A DNA stretch of 64,000 bases, from contig CBDAPN010000028.1 in assembly GCA_965198415.1 (NCBI GenBank), positions 124,001-188,000 on the forward strand, written 5' to 3'. The number at the start of each line of letters is the position of its first letter. The stretch's first letter is position 1. Position numbers and translations under genes: made by a program. The notes beneath the pieces are model-generated. The model had not been told where the DNA came from. It ran no database searches and was given only the letters and a program-made list of their open reading frames with translations. Of this stretch, positions 45,993-54,594 are shown piece by piece. This stretch comes from Endozoicomonas sp965198415 (lineage in GTDB: Bacteria; Pseudomonadota; Gammaproteobacteria; Pseudomonadales; Endozoicomonadaceae).

Positions 45993-46814
45993 ATGAATAG
46001 TTCGGTTAACGGCAATGAGTCTGTTGAAAATTCATCAGGGGTAACAAATAAATATACGGTCAATCTTAATAACGCTAAGATTGATTCGCTGCGCGCTGCG
46101 GGTTACAGCGATGCACAAATAGAGGCTTTGCTGTCGTTAGCCGACCCTGATGATCAGGGGAACTCCCTGGCACCAACCCACTTTTACTCTGTTAACAAAC
46201 AGACTTTAAACGCTCTTAAGTACACCGGTGAATTGAACGAAAACTCTAAGCGACTGGTATATTTGCAAGCACCGATTGCACTGGTTCAGGAGATAAGTAA
46301 TCCCGCCAACTGGCAGGGCGATAACTATGTAGGCTCCGGGGCTGCAGAGGTTAATGCGTATTTACTGGGCGAGCCAGTTGATTTTACCAAACCTACCCTT
46401 GACGCTATGATTATGTCGGTTTTAACAGCTCGGGCAGAGATTCTTCAGGTGCAGTTAGAGGAACAAATTAAATCTATTGAGTTAAAGAATGACACCCTCA
46501 AACAGGCCAACGATTGGCTTGCAAAAGCAAAAAAAGCCAAAGAGCAAGGCGCTTCCGCAATGACCCCTGAAATGATTAATTTCTGGAAGTCTATGAATGC
46601 TGAATACATACCCTCAGGTTTGAATGCAACCAAATGGGATGCCAATATCCAAGGCTTGAAAAGTAAAATAGAAACCTTAACCAGTCAGTCACAACTCGAA
46701 ACGACTAAGCTTCAGCAAACCATTAATAAATATAATCAAACCTTTGAGATGCTCTCGAATTTTATAAATAAATATTTCCAGTCAATCAGTACGATTATAC
46801 AAAACATGCGCTAA
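45993..46814 (+). CDS. sctA: T3SS hydrophilic translocator / needle-tip protein
   Basis: Probable needle-tip or filament protein that guides insertion of the translocon. The 273-residue protein lacks membrane segments and ends in a coiled-coil pair (about 137-175 and 213-273); the terminal pattern YNQTFEMLSNFINKYFQSI resembles the last helix of LcrV/PcrV-type proteins, while SseB/EspA-like relatives are an alternative. Residues 31-63 hold the motif shared by all three translocon proteins here (GYSDAQIEALLSLA then GNSLAPTH). AGGGAG precedes the ATG. It is followed at once by the SycD-type chaperone and two translocators, the lcrV-lcrH-yopB-yopD order. Family identity is inferred from position and helix pattern. 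Confidence 0.65.
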   Translation: MNSSVNGNESVENSSGVTNKYTVNLNNAKIDSLRAAGYSDAQIEALLSLADPDDQGNSLAPTHFYSVNKQTLNALKYTGELNENSKRLVYLQAPIALVQEISNPANWQGDNYVGSGAAEVNAYLLGEPVDFTKPTLDAMIMSVLTARAEILQVQLEEQIKSIELKNDTLKQANDWLAKAKKAKEQGASAMTPEMINFWKSMNAEYIPSGLNATKWDANIQGLKSKIETLTSQSQLETTKLQQTINKYNQTFEMLSNFINKYFQSISTIIQNMR

Positions 46815-46831
46815 TAATGGAGGGTGCAAAC

Positions 46832-47308
46832 GTGAACAATGAAGCTGCCAATAATTCTGAAAGTGCCAACCTCGATAATCAGTTGTTAGACTTCTTTGGT
46901 AATGGAGGTACATTCAAGGATTTAAAGGATATGAGTGATGATGCAATGGAGGCTATTTATTCCGTTGCATACAATTTGTATCAGGGTGGGAAATACTTAG
47001 AAGCCCAAAAGGTTTTCCAGTTTTTATGTTTTTATGATCATTTTAATCGCAAATACTTTCTCGGCTTGGGTGCTTGTCAACAGATGTTGAAACAGTACGA
47101 TAAAGCGATAGAAATTTTTTCATTCACGACAATTCTTGATTCAGACGACCCCAGGCCAATGCTTTACATCGGTGATTGTCATATGGCGAAAGGAGATAAA
47201 GACAGTGCACGAATAGCCTATGAGACCTCTCTCGAGTGGGCCAGCGACAGTGAGGAATATGCTCAGGATATTGAGCGCGTCAAAATTATGCTGGAAAACC
47301 TAGAATAA
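46832..47308 (+). CDS. SycD/LcrH-type translocator chaperone
   Basis: Class II type III chaperone that holds the two membrane translocators before secretion. The protein (158 residues from GTG 46832) has three tetratricopeptide repeats: AIYSVAYNLYQGGKYLEAQK, YFLGLGACQQMLKQYDKAIE and PMLYIGDCHMAKGDKDSARI, with the typical FQFLCFYDHFNRKYFLGLG centre. GGAGGG sits 8 bases before the GTG; ATG 46817 is in frame but lacks a ribosome site. Located between the tip protein and SctE, as in other systems. Confidence 0.9.
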   Translation: MNNEAANNSESANLDNQLLDFFGNGGTFKDLKDMSDDAMEAIYSVAYNLYQGGKYLEAQKVFQFLCFYDHFNRKYFLGLGACQQMLKQYDKAIEIFSFTTILDSDDPRPMLYIGDCHMAKGDKDSARIAYETSLEWASDSEEYAQDIERVKIMLENLE

Positions 47309-47323
47309 CCCGGGAGTATTCAC

Positions 47324-48868
47324 ATGCCTACTATTCCGCTAGATGGCCAGTCACTGGACAAGATTAATATTGATCCATCTGTTGTAAAGCAGATGGACGC
47401 AGTGGAAGATGAAAAAGTAAGTAAAGGATTTTCAGAAAAAAACAGTATTTCCACGACCACTGATTTGCCAGATGCACCGAAACTCCAAGCAGGGCACCGG
47501 CTAGACACGCCACTAGACGGTGGAAAGTCCCCCTCCGAAAAAGTGCTCACAGAGGCTATGTTGGTCAATGAGCTACAAAAGCACTTTGACCCAGAACTTC
47601 ATAAAGTCAACAAAGATATTCTGTTAGGCCGAATTGTAGAGGGTTTTAATCCTGAGAAGATAGACAAAGCCATCGAAAAGCAGAACCCTATCGGTGGTCA
47701 TATCAAATCTTTAAAACAAAACCGGGAGGAGCTTGCTAAGCTCGGTTACGATAATAAGATGATTGATGGACTGTTAGGGCTTACAGACCCAAAAAATGAA
47801 AAAAACTCTTTAGCAAGCATGCACTCCTTTACAACTCGTATGTTAGGGAAATCATTGGGTGATAATTCCCTGACAGAGTTGAATAATCTTTTTGCAGATA
47901 CGATCAATAAAGTAGCTAATATAAAATCCGGCCCGGCTGAACTTCATGCTTCAATTCAAGAGAAGATTAATCAATTTAACACAACCTTTTTAAACGCTAA
48001 AAAAAGTCTGGATGTTGAGACTGCAACGTTTATGCTGTTGTCGATTCAGAACGAACTGCAAGATAATCGCCTTAAGTTTGATCAGGAATCGATCAAGATT
48101 AATCAGCTTGAACGTGAACGTGCTTCTGAAAAGCGTATGGAAAAAATTCAGGAATCGCTAGAAAAATCACAGCAAGCAAGAAAAGCCGGAGCACTAAGTA
48201 ATATTTTTGGTGCTATCGCACTGGCCTTTATGGCTGTTTGTGTGATTTTTTCTTGTATGACGCCCGGACCCGGTACTGTGCTTATGGTTACTGCATTTGC
48301 TCTGGTGCTTGCGATGACGATTGATCAGGCTGTCAACAAAGACGACCCGGTATTATTTAAAATGTTTGGTGATGGCAAGAATAATAAATTGGCCGCCATG
48401 ATTTTTATGACATCTGTCGTGCTGGTTCTCTCTCTGGGTAGTGCCGTGGCTGGCGGTGTTGCTGCCAGTGGCGCTTCCGCAGCCAATGCCTCTGCTACTG
48501 GGGCCGCTGCTTCGGGTGCAACGGTATCCGCTACGGCCACCACAGCTTCCAATACGGCATCACTTTCGACCCGAATTGGAACTGCAGTTTCTTATATAGA
48601 TAAGATGCTAAGAATTTCTCAGGCCGGACTCATGGTGGCTGATGGCGCGGCAGGTGTTGTTAGCACTAAGCATCAATACGATGCGGATATGTTAAGAGTT
48701 GAAGCGAAAAAAATGTATGCCTGGATGATTCGTAATCAACATATGATTGACGATTTGGTAGAAGATATTAAAAAAGCAATTGAGGATGCACAAAAATCTT
48801 GGGAAGTGGTTGTCAGTGGTTTGAAAGGAATTAGTGACACTAAATCTAAGCTCAATAAAAATATTTAA
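47324..48868 (+). CDS. sctE: T3SS major translocator (YopB/SseC/IpaB class)
   Basis: Pore-forming protein inserted into the host membrane. The 514-residue protein has a polar N-terminus, a copy of the shared motif at 135-167 (LGYDNKMIDGLLGLTD, then NSLASMH) plus a degenerate one at about 103-124, a coiled coil (about 225-287), a first hydrophobic region at 294-334, a second at 356-380, an Ala/Ser/Thr-rich segment, and an amphipathic C-terminus (KKAIEDAQKSWEVVVSGL). This arrangement fits the YopB/SseC family. GGGAG precedes the ATG. Sits next to its chaperone gene, 15 bases away. Confidence 0.85.
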   Translation: MPTIPLDGQSLDKINIDPSVVKQMDAVEDEKVSKGFSEKNSISTTTDLPDAPKLQAGHRLDTPLDGGKSPSEKVLTEAMLVNELQKHFDPELHKVNKDILLGRIVEGFNPEKIDKAIEKQNPIGGHIKSLKQNREELAKLGYDNKMIDGLLGLTDPKNEKNSLASMHSFTTRMLGKSLGDNSLTELNNLFADTINKVANIKSGPAELHASIQEKINQFNTTFLNAKKSLDVETATFMLLSIQNELQDNRLKFDQESIKINQLERERASEKRMEKIQESLEKSQQARKAGALSNIFGAIALAFMAVCVIFSCMTPGPGTVLMVTAFALVLAMTIDQAVNKDDPVLFKMFGDGKNNKLAAMIFMTSVVLVLSLGSAVAGGVAASGASAANASATGAAASGATVSATATTASNTASLSTRIGTAVSYIDKMLRISQAGLMVADGAAGVVSTKHQYDADMLRVEAKKMYAWMIRNQHMIDDLVEDIKKAIEDAQKSWEVVVSGLKGISDTKSKLNKNI

Positions 48869-48906
48869 TCAACAGTTTGTTAATTAAGTGCACACGGAGG
48901 TATCGC

Positions 48907-50391
48907 ATGGGAACAATTTCTGAAATCAACTCAACCGGTCAGCAGCCGTTACCTGTTGAGCTTGAAAGGGCTGAAGCTAATCAACGCATATCAGCGGGTG
49001 ATCTCTCTGGAAAAAACATGAGTGTCTCAAACAGAGGTGCTGAAAGTTCAGAGCTGCAGGGAACACTGTTAAAAAGCCCGGTTTTGGATAAGCCTAAGAA
49101 TGTAAATACGGGTCAAATGCAAAATGCCAATGATAACGTGGTTCAGGCTAATAAATTAACCGAGAAGGTTTTTACTGATACCAGAACCTTGTTAGGCAAT
49201 ATCCAAACCAATAATTTGACCTCCGAACAAGTTGCCCGGCTCAAAAAGCATGCAGCTACTTTGCAGGGTACCAGTCAGTACATCGATAATATGCAGGGTA
49301 AGGGGCTTAATTCGTCTCAGGGTAAACGCAGTGTACTTGCTGGTATGGGCTTTTCTGATACTCAGCTCGATGCGCTGTTATCGCTCGCTGGTCGGGATGA
49401 TGCAGGTAATTCTCTGGCTACTTTACATGGTGGTACGGGAATGCTTAATCAGAAAAAAGCTATGCTTCGACAGCAAGGGTTCAATGATAGTCAAATTCAG
49501 GCACTGTTATCCATGGCCAACCCACAGGATGGCGGTGGCCTAGAGTCTTTGAAAAAAGCAAATAACCCCAATGCGCTGCTTGAAGCTCTTGGTTTTAAAG
49601 GTGAGCAGGCTGAGCGGCTCATAACTTTACTCAACAACCAGAACAATACCGCACAATTTGCTGGCCAACTTAACTTACTAAAAAAAATGGGTTTTAGTGA
49701 GGCACAGGCTGAAGTCATTTTGTTGGCCGGTTATCCTGAAATGCTTAATCAGCAGAAAAAGCTGATGAATTCTGTCACCCCTGCGGTCAGTGAGCTTATA
49801 AAAGCTAATGCTACAGGCTTTCAATTATTGGCTGGCAATAAGATCTTTCCAGAGAAGGTTCTGGAACAACTCGTGGATATTTATGCAATTTTGGAGCTGT
49901 TGCATGAGGTAAGTGCTAATGGTCGAGCTTTGGCCAGGCAGAGTCGTCAGCTTAACTATGAAGCTGCACACAGTGAAATTCTGGCTCAGGCCGACGAAAT
50001 GAAAAGTGCCGCATTAAAAACTGCCATCGGCGGTTACTGTGCTGCAGGCGCGAAAATTGTTGCTGGTGTGGCTCAGGGTTCATTGGCTGTTAGATCCGCG
50101 AGAGCACCCACACAGGCTGCACAGCAGGCGCAGGTGGCATTGGCTAACGGTGTTTCACAAGTTATTTCTGCTTCCGGTGAAATGGCTAAGGTGGCCATGG
50201 ATTATCAGGCCAGTATGCACCACGCTCAGGTTAAGATCCTTGAAGCCTCTCAGAAAATGTTTGATAACGCAGCGCAGTCTGACAGTGAGTTTATGAACCT
50301 CCATCAGGACATGATCAGAACGGTGCAAAGTAAAATGGACGAGATCATGCGCTCTTGGTTTGAAACACTGAAGTCATCCACAAGAGCCTGA
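48907..50391 (+). CDS. sctB: T3SS minor translocator (YopD/IpaC/SseD class)
   Basis: Second membrane translocator, expected to join SctE in the host-membrane pore. The 494-residue protein has one main hydrophobic segment (369-396, TAIGGYCAAGAKIVAGVAQG), then an Ala/Gln-rich helical C-terminus with amphipathic end. Its N-terminal half carries about four copies of the shared motif: 142-174 (GMGFSDTQLDALLSLAG), 186-213 (QGFNDSQIQALLSMAN), 223-246 and 256-276 (MGFSEAQAEVILLAG). It is much longer than typical YopD (about 300 residues), mainly because of these repeats. CGGAGG precedes ATG 48907; the frame open from 48877 lacks support. Confidence 0.8.
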   Translation: MGTISEINSTGQQPLPVELERAEANQRISAGDLSGKNMSVSNRGAESSELQGTLLKSPVLDKPKNVNTGQMQNANDNVVQANKLTEKVFTDTRTLLGNIQTNNLTSEQVARLKKHAATLQGTSQYIDNMQGKGLNSSQGKRSVLAGMGFSDTQLDALLSLAGRDDAGNSLATLHGGTGMLNQKKAMLRQQGFNDSQIQALLSMANPQDGGGLESLKKANNPNALLEALGFKGEQAERLITLLNNQNNTAQFAGQLNLLKKMGFSEAQAEVILLAGYPEMLNQQKKLMNSVTPAVSELIKANATGFQLLAGNKIFPEKVLEQLVDIYAILELLHEVSANGRALARQSRQLNYEAAHSEILAQADEMKSAALKTAIGGYCAAGAKIVAGVAQGSLAVRSARAPTQAAQQAQVALANGVSQVISASGEMAKVAMDYQASMHHAQVKILEASQKMFDNAAQSDSEFMNLHQDMIRTVQSKMDEIMRSWFETLKSSTRA

Positions 50392-50485
50392 TACAAGGAA
50401 ATGGTTTTTAAGATGTAGCCAGCCTTTTTAACGGTTGGCTTTTTTTTGCTGTTTTTTTAGGTGTTCTTATTTAAAGAGGGAATCA

Positions 50486-52573
50486 ATGGCTAATAGTGTA
50501 CATTCAGCGTCTGCCGCTCACATCCCGGTATCCGACTCACGAGCTGCAGCATTCACTACTGGTGTGCAAAACGGTAGCTGGCAGGGTGAAACTGTGAAGG
50601 TTGCTCATTCGGCAATTCCAACCCAGTCTGATGTTCTTGATGCCGCTGAAGAAGCCACACAGATGCTCAGTAAATTTAAAAAATTTACTGAAAGGGATGT
50701 ATCTAAAGGAAAATCCGTTTATGACGAGATTCTTGATCGAATCAAGAAAATACGTCAGATAGAGTCCATCACAGGCGTCGAGGACTTTACCAAAAGCCTG
50801 TTAAATCTGCCAAAAGAGTCTCTCCAAAGCAAGGATCTGCAAGAGCGTGTTGCAGAAAAATATGAAGATATATTCCATCAATACATTGCGTTGTATGAAG
50901 CCGCAGTTGCTTATGAGTCCCAATACGGCAGTGAAGCAGCAGCAGAAATTTTTGCTGCAGCTAATGAACTTAAAAGTAAATATCAACAGCAGATAAAAGA
51001 GAGAGATTCGGGCAGAAATATTGAATTTGATCCAATTGAAGCAGCTTTTAATATCACCGCAGAGGCCAGTGAGTTTTTAAAGGAGCATCAGCTTGACTCT
51101 TCACTGACTGAAGTTCGAGCGGAATATTTTGATCATGTTATGGATCATAAAACCTTGGCTGGCAGTTATAACGATATAATTAAGCGCCACGGTACTGGTA
51201 ATAACTTTGAGCTCGCTGTTGAAATGCAATTAAAGTTATTGGGAGGGGATTTAAACTCCATAACACTATCAGCAGAAAAAGCACATTTAACCTCAATTGT
51301 TAACGATATGACCAGCCTGAAAAGGCTAGTGGGAATCCATGATAAGTGCATGGATACCCAAGAGCAATTAGAAAGGAATCCTTATAATATTCCATTTGCA
51401 GGCAGTCAATACATGGCGAGGATGTTGGATATTCTTGACAGGTCATGGGTTTCGTCAGGTGATATCAGTGGCCTGGTTCGGGATATGGGGGTTCAGGGTA
51501 TAGAGGCACAAACATTTTTAGCCAATCAAACGAAAGATTTGGTCAGAAATATACCCGAAGAAGCATTTAAAGATATTCAAAATAAAGAACAACTCGTAGC
51601 TTCTATTCAAGATCTACAGGATACCTTAGCGATTAAAGAGTCCGGTGTGGATGAAATCTCGAACACAAGTGAAAGCATTGGTGAAGTAACTATTTCAGGT
51701 GGGGCACTGGAGAATTTCGCCCCCGGAGAAGTTATCAGTGATATTGCTTCAGGGGGGGCTCTTGGCGGATTTTCGCCGGCAACAAACGCCGCAGAAGAAA
51801 ATAATTTGATTCCGGGGATATTAAATCCACCACCAGTTGACGCTGAGACTTCAGCGGATGAGTCTGGAAAAATCGGGCAGGCAGATAAATCAGCAGCCAA
51901 TGATCAACCAGTGGTCACAGCAAAGAGAAATCTTGATGGTCTGTCTGATAAACAGCTTCTTGAATTGCAAAAAGAGGAGTTGAAACAGGCGGGCAAAATT
52001 TACAGTAAAAAAGATGAAAAATACGTTGTAGAAAGCTCACTGACTGCTCTGCGACACTCTTTGCAGCAAAACCAAAGTGAGCAAAATATTCTGGCGGCAC
52101 TCAAGGCTATTACCAAAAAAAGAGGTAGCCAGTTTGCTAAAAATCTCAAAATCTCCATTACGCCTGCTGATAGCACAAAGGCGATAAATTTAATTCCTCC
52201 GGATAACGCAGCATTGCTATCATGGGTAGCACAAAATGACGGTGGCCTGAACGATTTGGTAAATACTGCCATTGGTGTTCTTGAAAAACACTTTGACGCT
52301 AACTGTAAAAATTTGGATCTTGAAAAGATACAATACGACCTGAGTGTTCTTAAAGATTCTATCGAGCAAATTGATTCAAAAATGAAAGAGAAGCCCATTG
52401 GCAGACCGATGGGTTCAACTCTATTTAGTCAGTTAGAAGATGAGTACCCTTTGAGTATTAAAGTGAATGAAGATGAAGGACTTTTAGAGTCCTCCTCAGT
52501 TGTTCCCCGTTCAGATAAAGATAAAACAAGTAAAATTAAAAAATACATGAGCCGTTTAAGAAATGGGGACTAA
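50486..52573 (+). CDS. sctW: T3SS gatekeeper SctW (YopN-TyeA fusion) with long C-terminal extension
   Basis: Gatekeeper that controls the switch from translocator to effector secretion. In the 695-residue protein, residues about 50-290 match the YopN/InvE/MxiC helical region (ALYEAAVAYESQYGSEAAAE, NFELAVEMQLKLLGGDL), and 308-385 match TyeA (MARMLDILDRSWVSSGDISG, KDLVRNIPEEAFKD), so YopN and TyeA are fused. Such proteins usually stop here at 300-400 residues. This one continues for 300 more: an acidic, Gly/Pro-rich linker with two SGGALxxF repeats (403-430) and a helical Lys-rich domain (about 478-695). AAGAGGG precedes ATG 50486; a longer frame from 50435 lacks support. Confidence 0.8.
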   Translation: MANSVHSASAAHIPVSDSRAAAFTTGVQNGSWQGETVKVAHSAIPTQSDVLDAAEEATQMLSKFKKFTERDVSKGKSVYDEILDRIKKIRQIESITGVEDFTKSLLNLPKESLQSKDLQERVAEKYEDIFHQYIALYEAAVAYESQYGSEAAAEIFAAANELKSKYQQQIKERDSGRNIEFDPIEAAFNITAEASEFLKEHQLDSSLTEVRAEYFDHVMDHKTLAGSYNDIIKRHGTGNNFELAVEMQLKLLGGDLNSITLSAEKAHLTSIVNDMTSLKRLVGIHDKCMDTQEQLERNPYNIPFAGSQYMARMLDILDRSWVSSGDISGLVRDMGVQGIEAQTFLANQTKDLVRNIPEEAFKDIQNKEQLVASIQDLQDTLAIKESGVDEISNTSESIGEVTISGGALENFAPGEVISDIASGGALGGFSPATNAAEENNLIPGILNPPPVDAETSADESGKIGQADKSAANDQPVVTAKRNLDGLSDKQLLELQKEELKQAGKIYSKKDEKYVVESSLTALRHSLQQNQSEQNILAALKAITKKRGSQFAKNLKISITPADSTKAINLIPPDNAALLSWVAQNDGGLNDLVNTAIGVLEKHFDANCKNLDLEKIQYDLSVLKDSIEQIDSKMKEKPIGRPMGSTLFSQLEDEYPLSIKVNEDEGLLESSSVVPRSDKDKTSKIKKYMSRLRNGD

Positions 52574-52628
52574 TTTCTGCTGCTGAGGATTTTATTGCAA
52601 TATTAATTTACGACAAAGGAAGGTATCA

Positions 52629-52994
52629 ATGGATTGGCGTAATAATGTGATCTCTGAGTTAGGTGAAGGTATGGGAATTAGCGGCCTTACTTTTGGAGAT
52701 TCCGGTGTCGTTTGCTTTGAGTTTGATCATTCGGGGAAACTCTATATAGAAACTAAGGTAGGTGGGGTTATGCTCAGTTTGTCCCGGGCATTGGATAGCT
52801 ATAATACCTTAGCCACTTTGGAAACTGCTCTAAAAGGGTGCCACTATAAAAATAGCTTCCCTTACTGCCTGCAAGTTGGGGTGAGAAATAATGAGATTTT
52901 TTCCTGCGTATTCATTCCAGATGGCGAATTTGACCGACCAACAACAGAGCGTGTGATGCAGTATCTCATGGAAAAAGCAAATGCGCTAAATTAA
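52629..52994 (+). CDS. Class I T3SS chaperone (CesT/SycE-like)
   Basis: Small acidic secretion chaperone. The 121-residue protein has the alpha-beta-beta-beta-alpha pattern of the Tir/SycE family: N-terminal helix ISELGEGMGISGLTF, strands VVCFEFDHSGKLYIET and MLSLSRAL, further strands FPYCLQVGVRNNEIFSCVFI, and a C-terminal helix TTERVMQYLMEKANAL. AAGGAAGG precedes the ATG. It lies between the gatekeeper and the inner-rod gene, so it probably serves SctW, like SycN/YscB for YopN; an unlinked effector client is possible. Confidence 0.85.
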   Translation: MDWRNNVISELGEGMGISGLTFGDSGVVCFEFDHSGKLYIETKVGGVMLSLSRALDSYNTLATLETALKGCHYKNSFPYCLQVGVRNNEIFSCVFIPDGEFDRPTTERVMQYLMEKANALN

Positions 52995-53072
52995 TTGATA
53001 ACAAAGTTATCTGTAATGGCAAAGGGATTGTGTAGTACCCGAATTTAATTAAAATAAATCGAGGTTACTACT

Positions 53073-53486
53073 ATGGCAGAGAACATTATTAAACCCGGTG
53101 AGCTGGCGGAAAAAGCCTTAGAAAAAACGCAAGAAGGCTTTACCAGTGGGGATCAGCCTGAAGAAGAAGATGTAGGGCGATTTGCTCAGCTACTCTCTGG
53201 TTCCAATAAGGAAGCGGTAGAGGCTACCAACAATGCAGATCAAGTTGCGCAACCAGCTTTAACCCTTGGCGATAAAGTACTGCAGGGCATGCAGGGGTTA
53301 AGAGATCATGTAGAAGCAAAGACACAGCTGGTAAAAACACAACTTGAACCCGGCGAAGCAATGAGCATGAAAGAGATGTTTAGAACCCAGATGGCGATGA
53401 CCAATTTGATGATAACAGAGGATTACATTGGGAAAATCGTCAGTAAAAGTACTCAGACGTTTGATACTCTACTGCGTAACCAGTAA
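53073..53486 (+). CDS. sctI: T3SS inner rod protein SctI
   Basis: Forms the inner rod that joins the export gate to the needle. The 137-residue protein has an acidic, variable N-terminus with RFAQLLSG, and the conserved C-terminal part LGDKVLQGMQGLRDHV followed by FRTQMAMTNLMITEDYIGKI and VSKSTQTFDTLLRNQ, the polymerising helix pair of the YscI family. GAGG precedes the ATG. sctI-sctJ-sctK-sctL is the ysc operon order, but here 270 bases and a terminator-like hairpin lie between sctI and sctJ. Confidence 0.85.
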   Translation: MAENIIKPGELAEKALEKTQEGFTSGDQPEEEDVGRFAQLLSGSNKEAVEATNNADQVAQPALTLGDKVLQGMQGLRDHVEAKTQLVKTQLEPGEAMSMKEMFRTQMAMTNLMITEDYIGKIVSKSTQTFDTLLRNQ

Positions 53487-53521
53487 TTTTCTTACTCTTT
53501 CCATACCTTGCCTCAATCTTG

Positions 53522-53566
53522 TGCTTAAACCTTAAGGAATACGATCTTTTCTTCAAGGTTTAAGCA
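53522..53566 (+). repeat. 12-bp inverted repeat after sctI
   Basis: TGCTTAAACCTT (53522-53533) pairs perfectly with AAGGTTTAAGCA (53555-53566), with a 21-base spacer. No T-run follows, so it could be a regulatory hairpin or a mRNA-stabilising end. Confidence 0.5.
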
Positions 53567-53624
53567 GCACTGTTGTAATTAAAATGTTTTTATTGAACTT
53601 CGGGCCTGAATTTTTCGATTTCGT

Positions 53625-53667
53625 CGATTTATTGGCGCAAATTAGCCAAAAAATCGGCGATTTTTTT
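53625..53667 (+). terminator. Probable intrinsic terminator between sctI and sctJ
   Basis: CGATTT (53625-53630) and TTGGC (53632-53636) pair with GCCAA (53645-53649) and AAATCG (53651-53656), with single-base bulges, followed shortly by TTTTTTT (53661-53667). It suggests sctJKL has its own promoter in the A+T-rich DNA that follows. Confidence 0.65.
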
Positions 53668-53756
53668 AATGCGTTTTATTTCCACAGAAAAATAATAATT
53701 TTAAAAAAATGGCCGTTAAAAGTAGGAGTAATTAACAGGTCAAAGGTTACCTCATT

Positions 53757-54533
53757 ATGAAAAAGAGGTTTGTTGATATCTTTAAATATGCACTGTTGTT
53801 TTCTATGACTCTGCTTTTGCTGGGCTGTAAAGTTGAGCTTTACTCCGGCTTAAAAGAGCGGGAAGGCAATGAAATGCTGGCAATCCTCATCGACAACGAC
53901 ATCCCCAGTGAGAAGTTGGTGGATAAGGATAAGATTGTCACGATTATGGTCAATGCTGACGATGTTTCACGGGCCGTCAAGGTTCTCAGCGGCCTTGGCT
54001 TCCCTAAAGAAAAATACTCATCCATTGGTGATATTTTTCCGAAGGATGGCTTGATTTCATCTCCCACCGAAGAAAGGGCGCGTTATACGTACTCGATGTC
54101 GCAAGAGCTGTCGTCCACGTTGTCAATGATTGATGGCATCGTTACCGCTCGGGTACACGTTGTTTTGCCTCAGGAGCAGGACAGCCTGACGGATGTCAAC
54201 TACCCTTCTTCTGCATCAGTGTTTATCAAGTATACGCCTGAGCTTGAGCTTGCTGGTTTAGTGCCTAAAGTGAAGACACTGGTTTCTAACAGTATCGAAG
54301 GGCTTTCACTTGATAAAATTGCCGTTTCGCTGTTTCCTGCGACCCGGCTGAACTCTATGACAATCAATAAGCCACCGACAGAGTCCGTTTTGTTTATGGA
54401 GTTGCCTGCACACACTGCTGGCACAGTAAAAGCGGTATTTTACTCACTGATCTTTGTTCTCATAGCGTTACTCGCCGGTGGTGGATACTTTTTCTGGACG
54501 TTAGAGCAGAAGAAAAAGATGAAAAAGAGGTAA
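53757..54533 (+). CDS. sctJ: T3SS inner-membrane ring lipoprotein SctJ
   Basis: Forms the periplasmic inner ring of the injectisome with SctD. The 258-residue protein has a lipoprotein signal with LLLLGC (Cys24), the YscJ/FliF ring-building domains (LYSGLKEREGNEMLAILIDN, TIMVNADDVSRAVKVLSGLG, EELSSTL-like MSQELSSTLSMIDGI, ARVHVVLP, PSSASVFIKY), and a C-terminal membrane helix (about 227-246) followed by a Lys-rich tail. All expected parts are present and length is typical. Confidence 0.96.
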   Translation: MKKRFVDIFKYALLFSMTLLLLGCKVELYSGLKEREGNEMLAILIDNDIPSEKLVDKDKIVTIMVNADDVSRAVKVLSGLGFPKEKYSSIGDIFPKDGLISSPTEERARYTYSMSQELSSTLSMIDGIVTARVHVVLPQEQDSLTDVNYPSSASVFIKYTPELELAGLVPKVKTLVSNSIEGLSLDKIAVSLFPATRLNSMTINKPPTESVLFMELPAHTAGTVKAVFYSLIFVLIALLAGGGYFFWTLEQKKKMKKR

Positions 54534-54594
54534 AGCTCATGAGTTCAGGCTTGAATACGTTCAGAAATAAAATGTGGATAGAGTGAATTGACAC

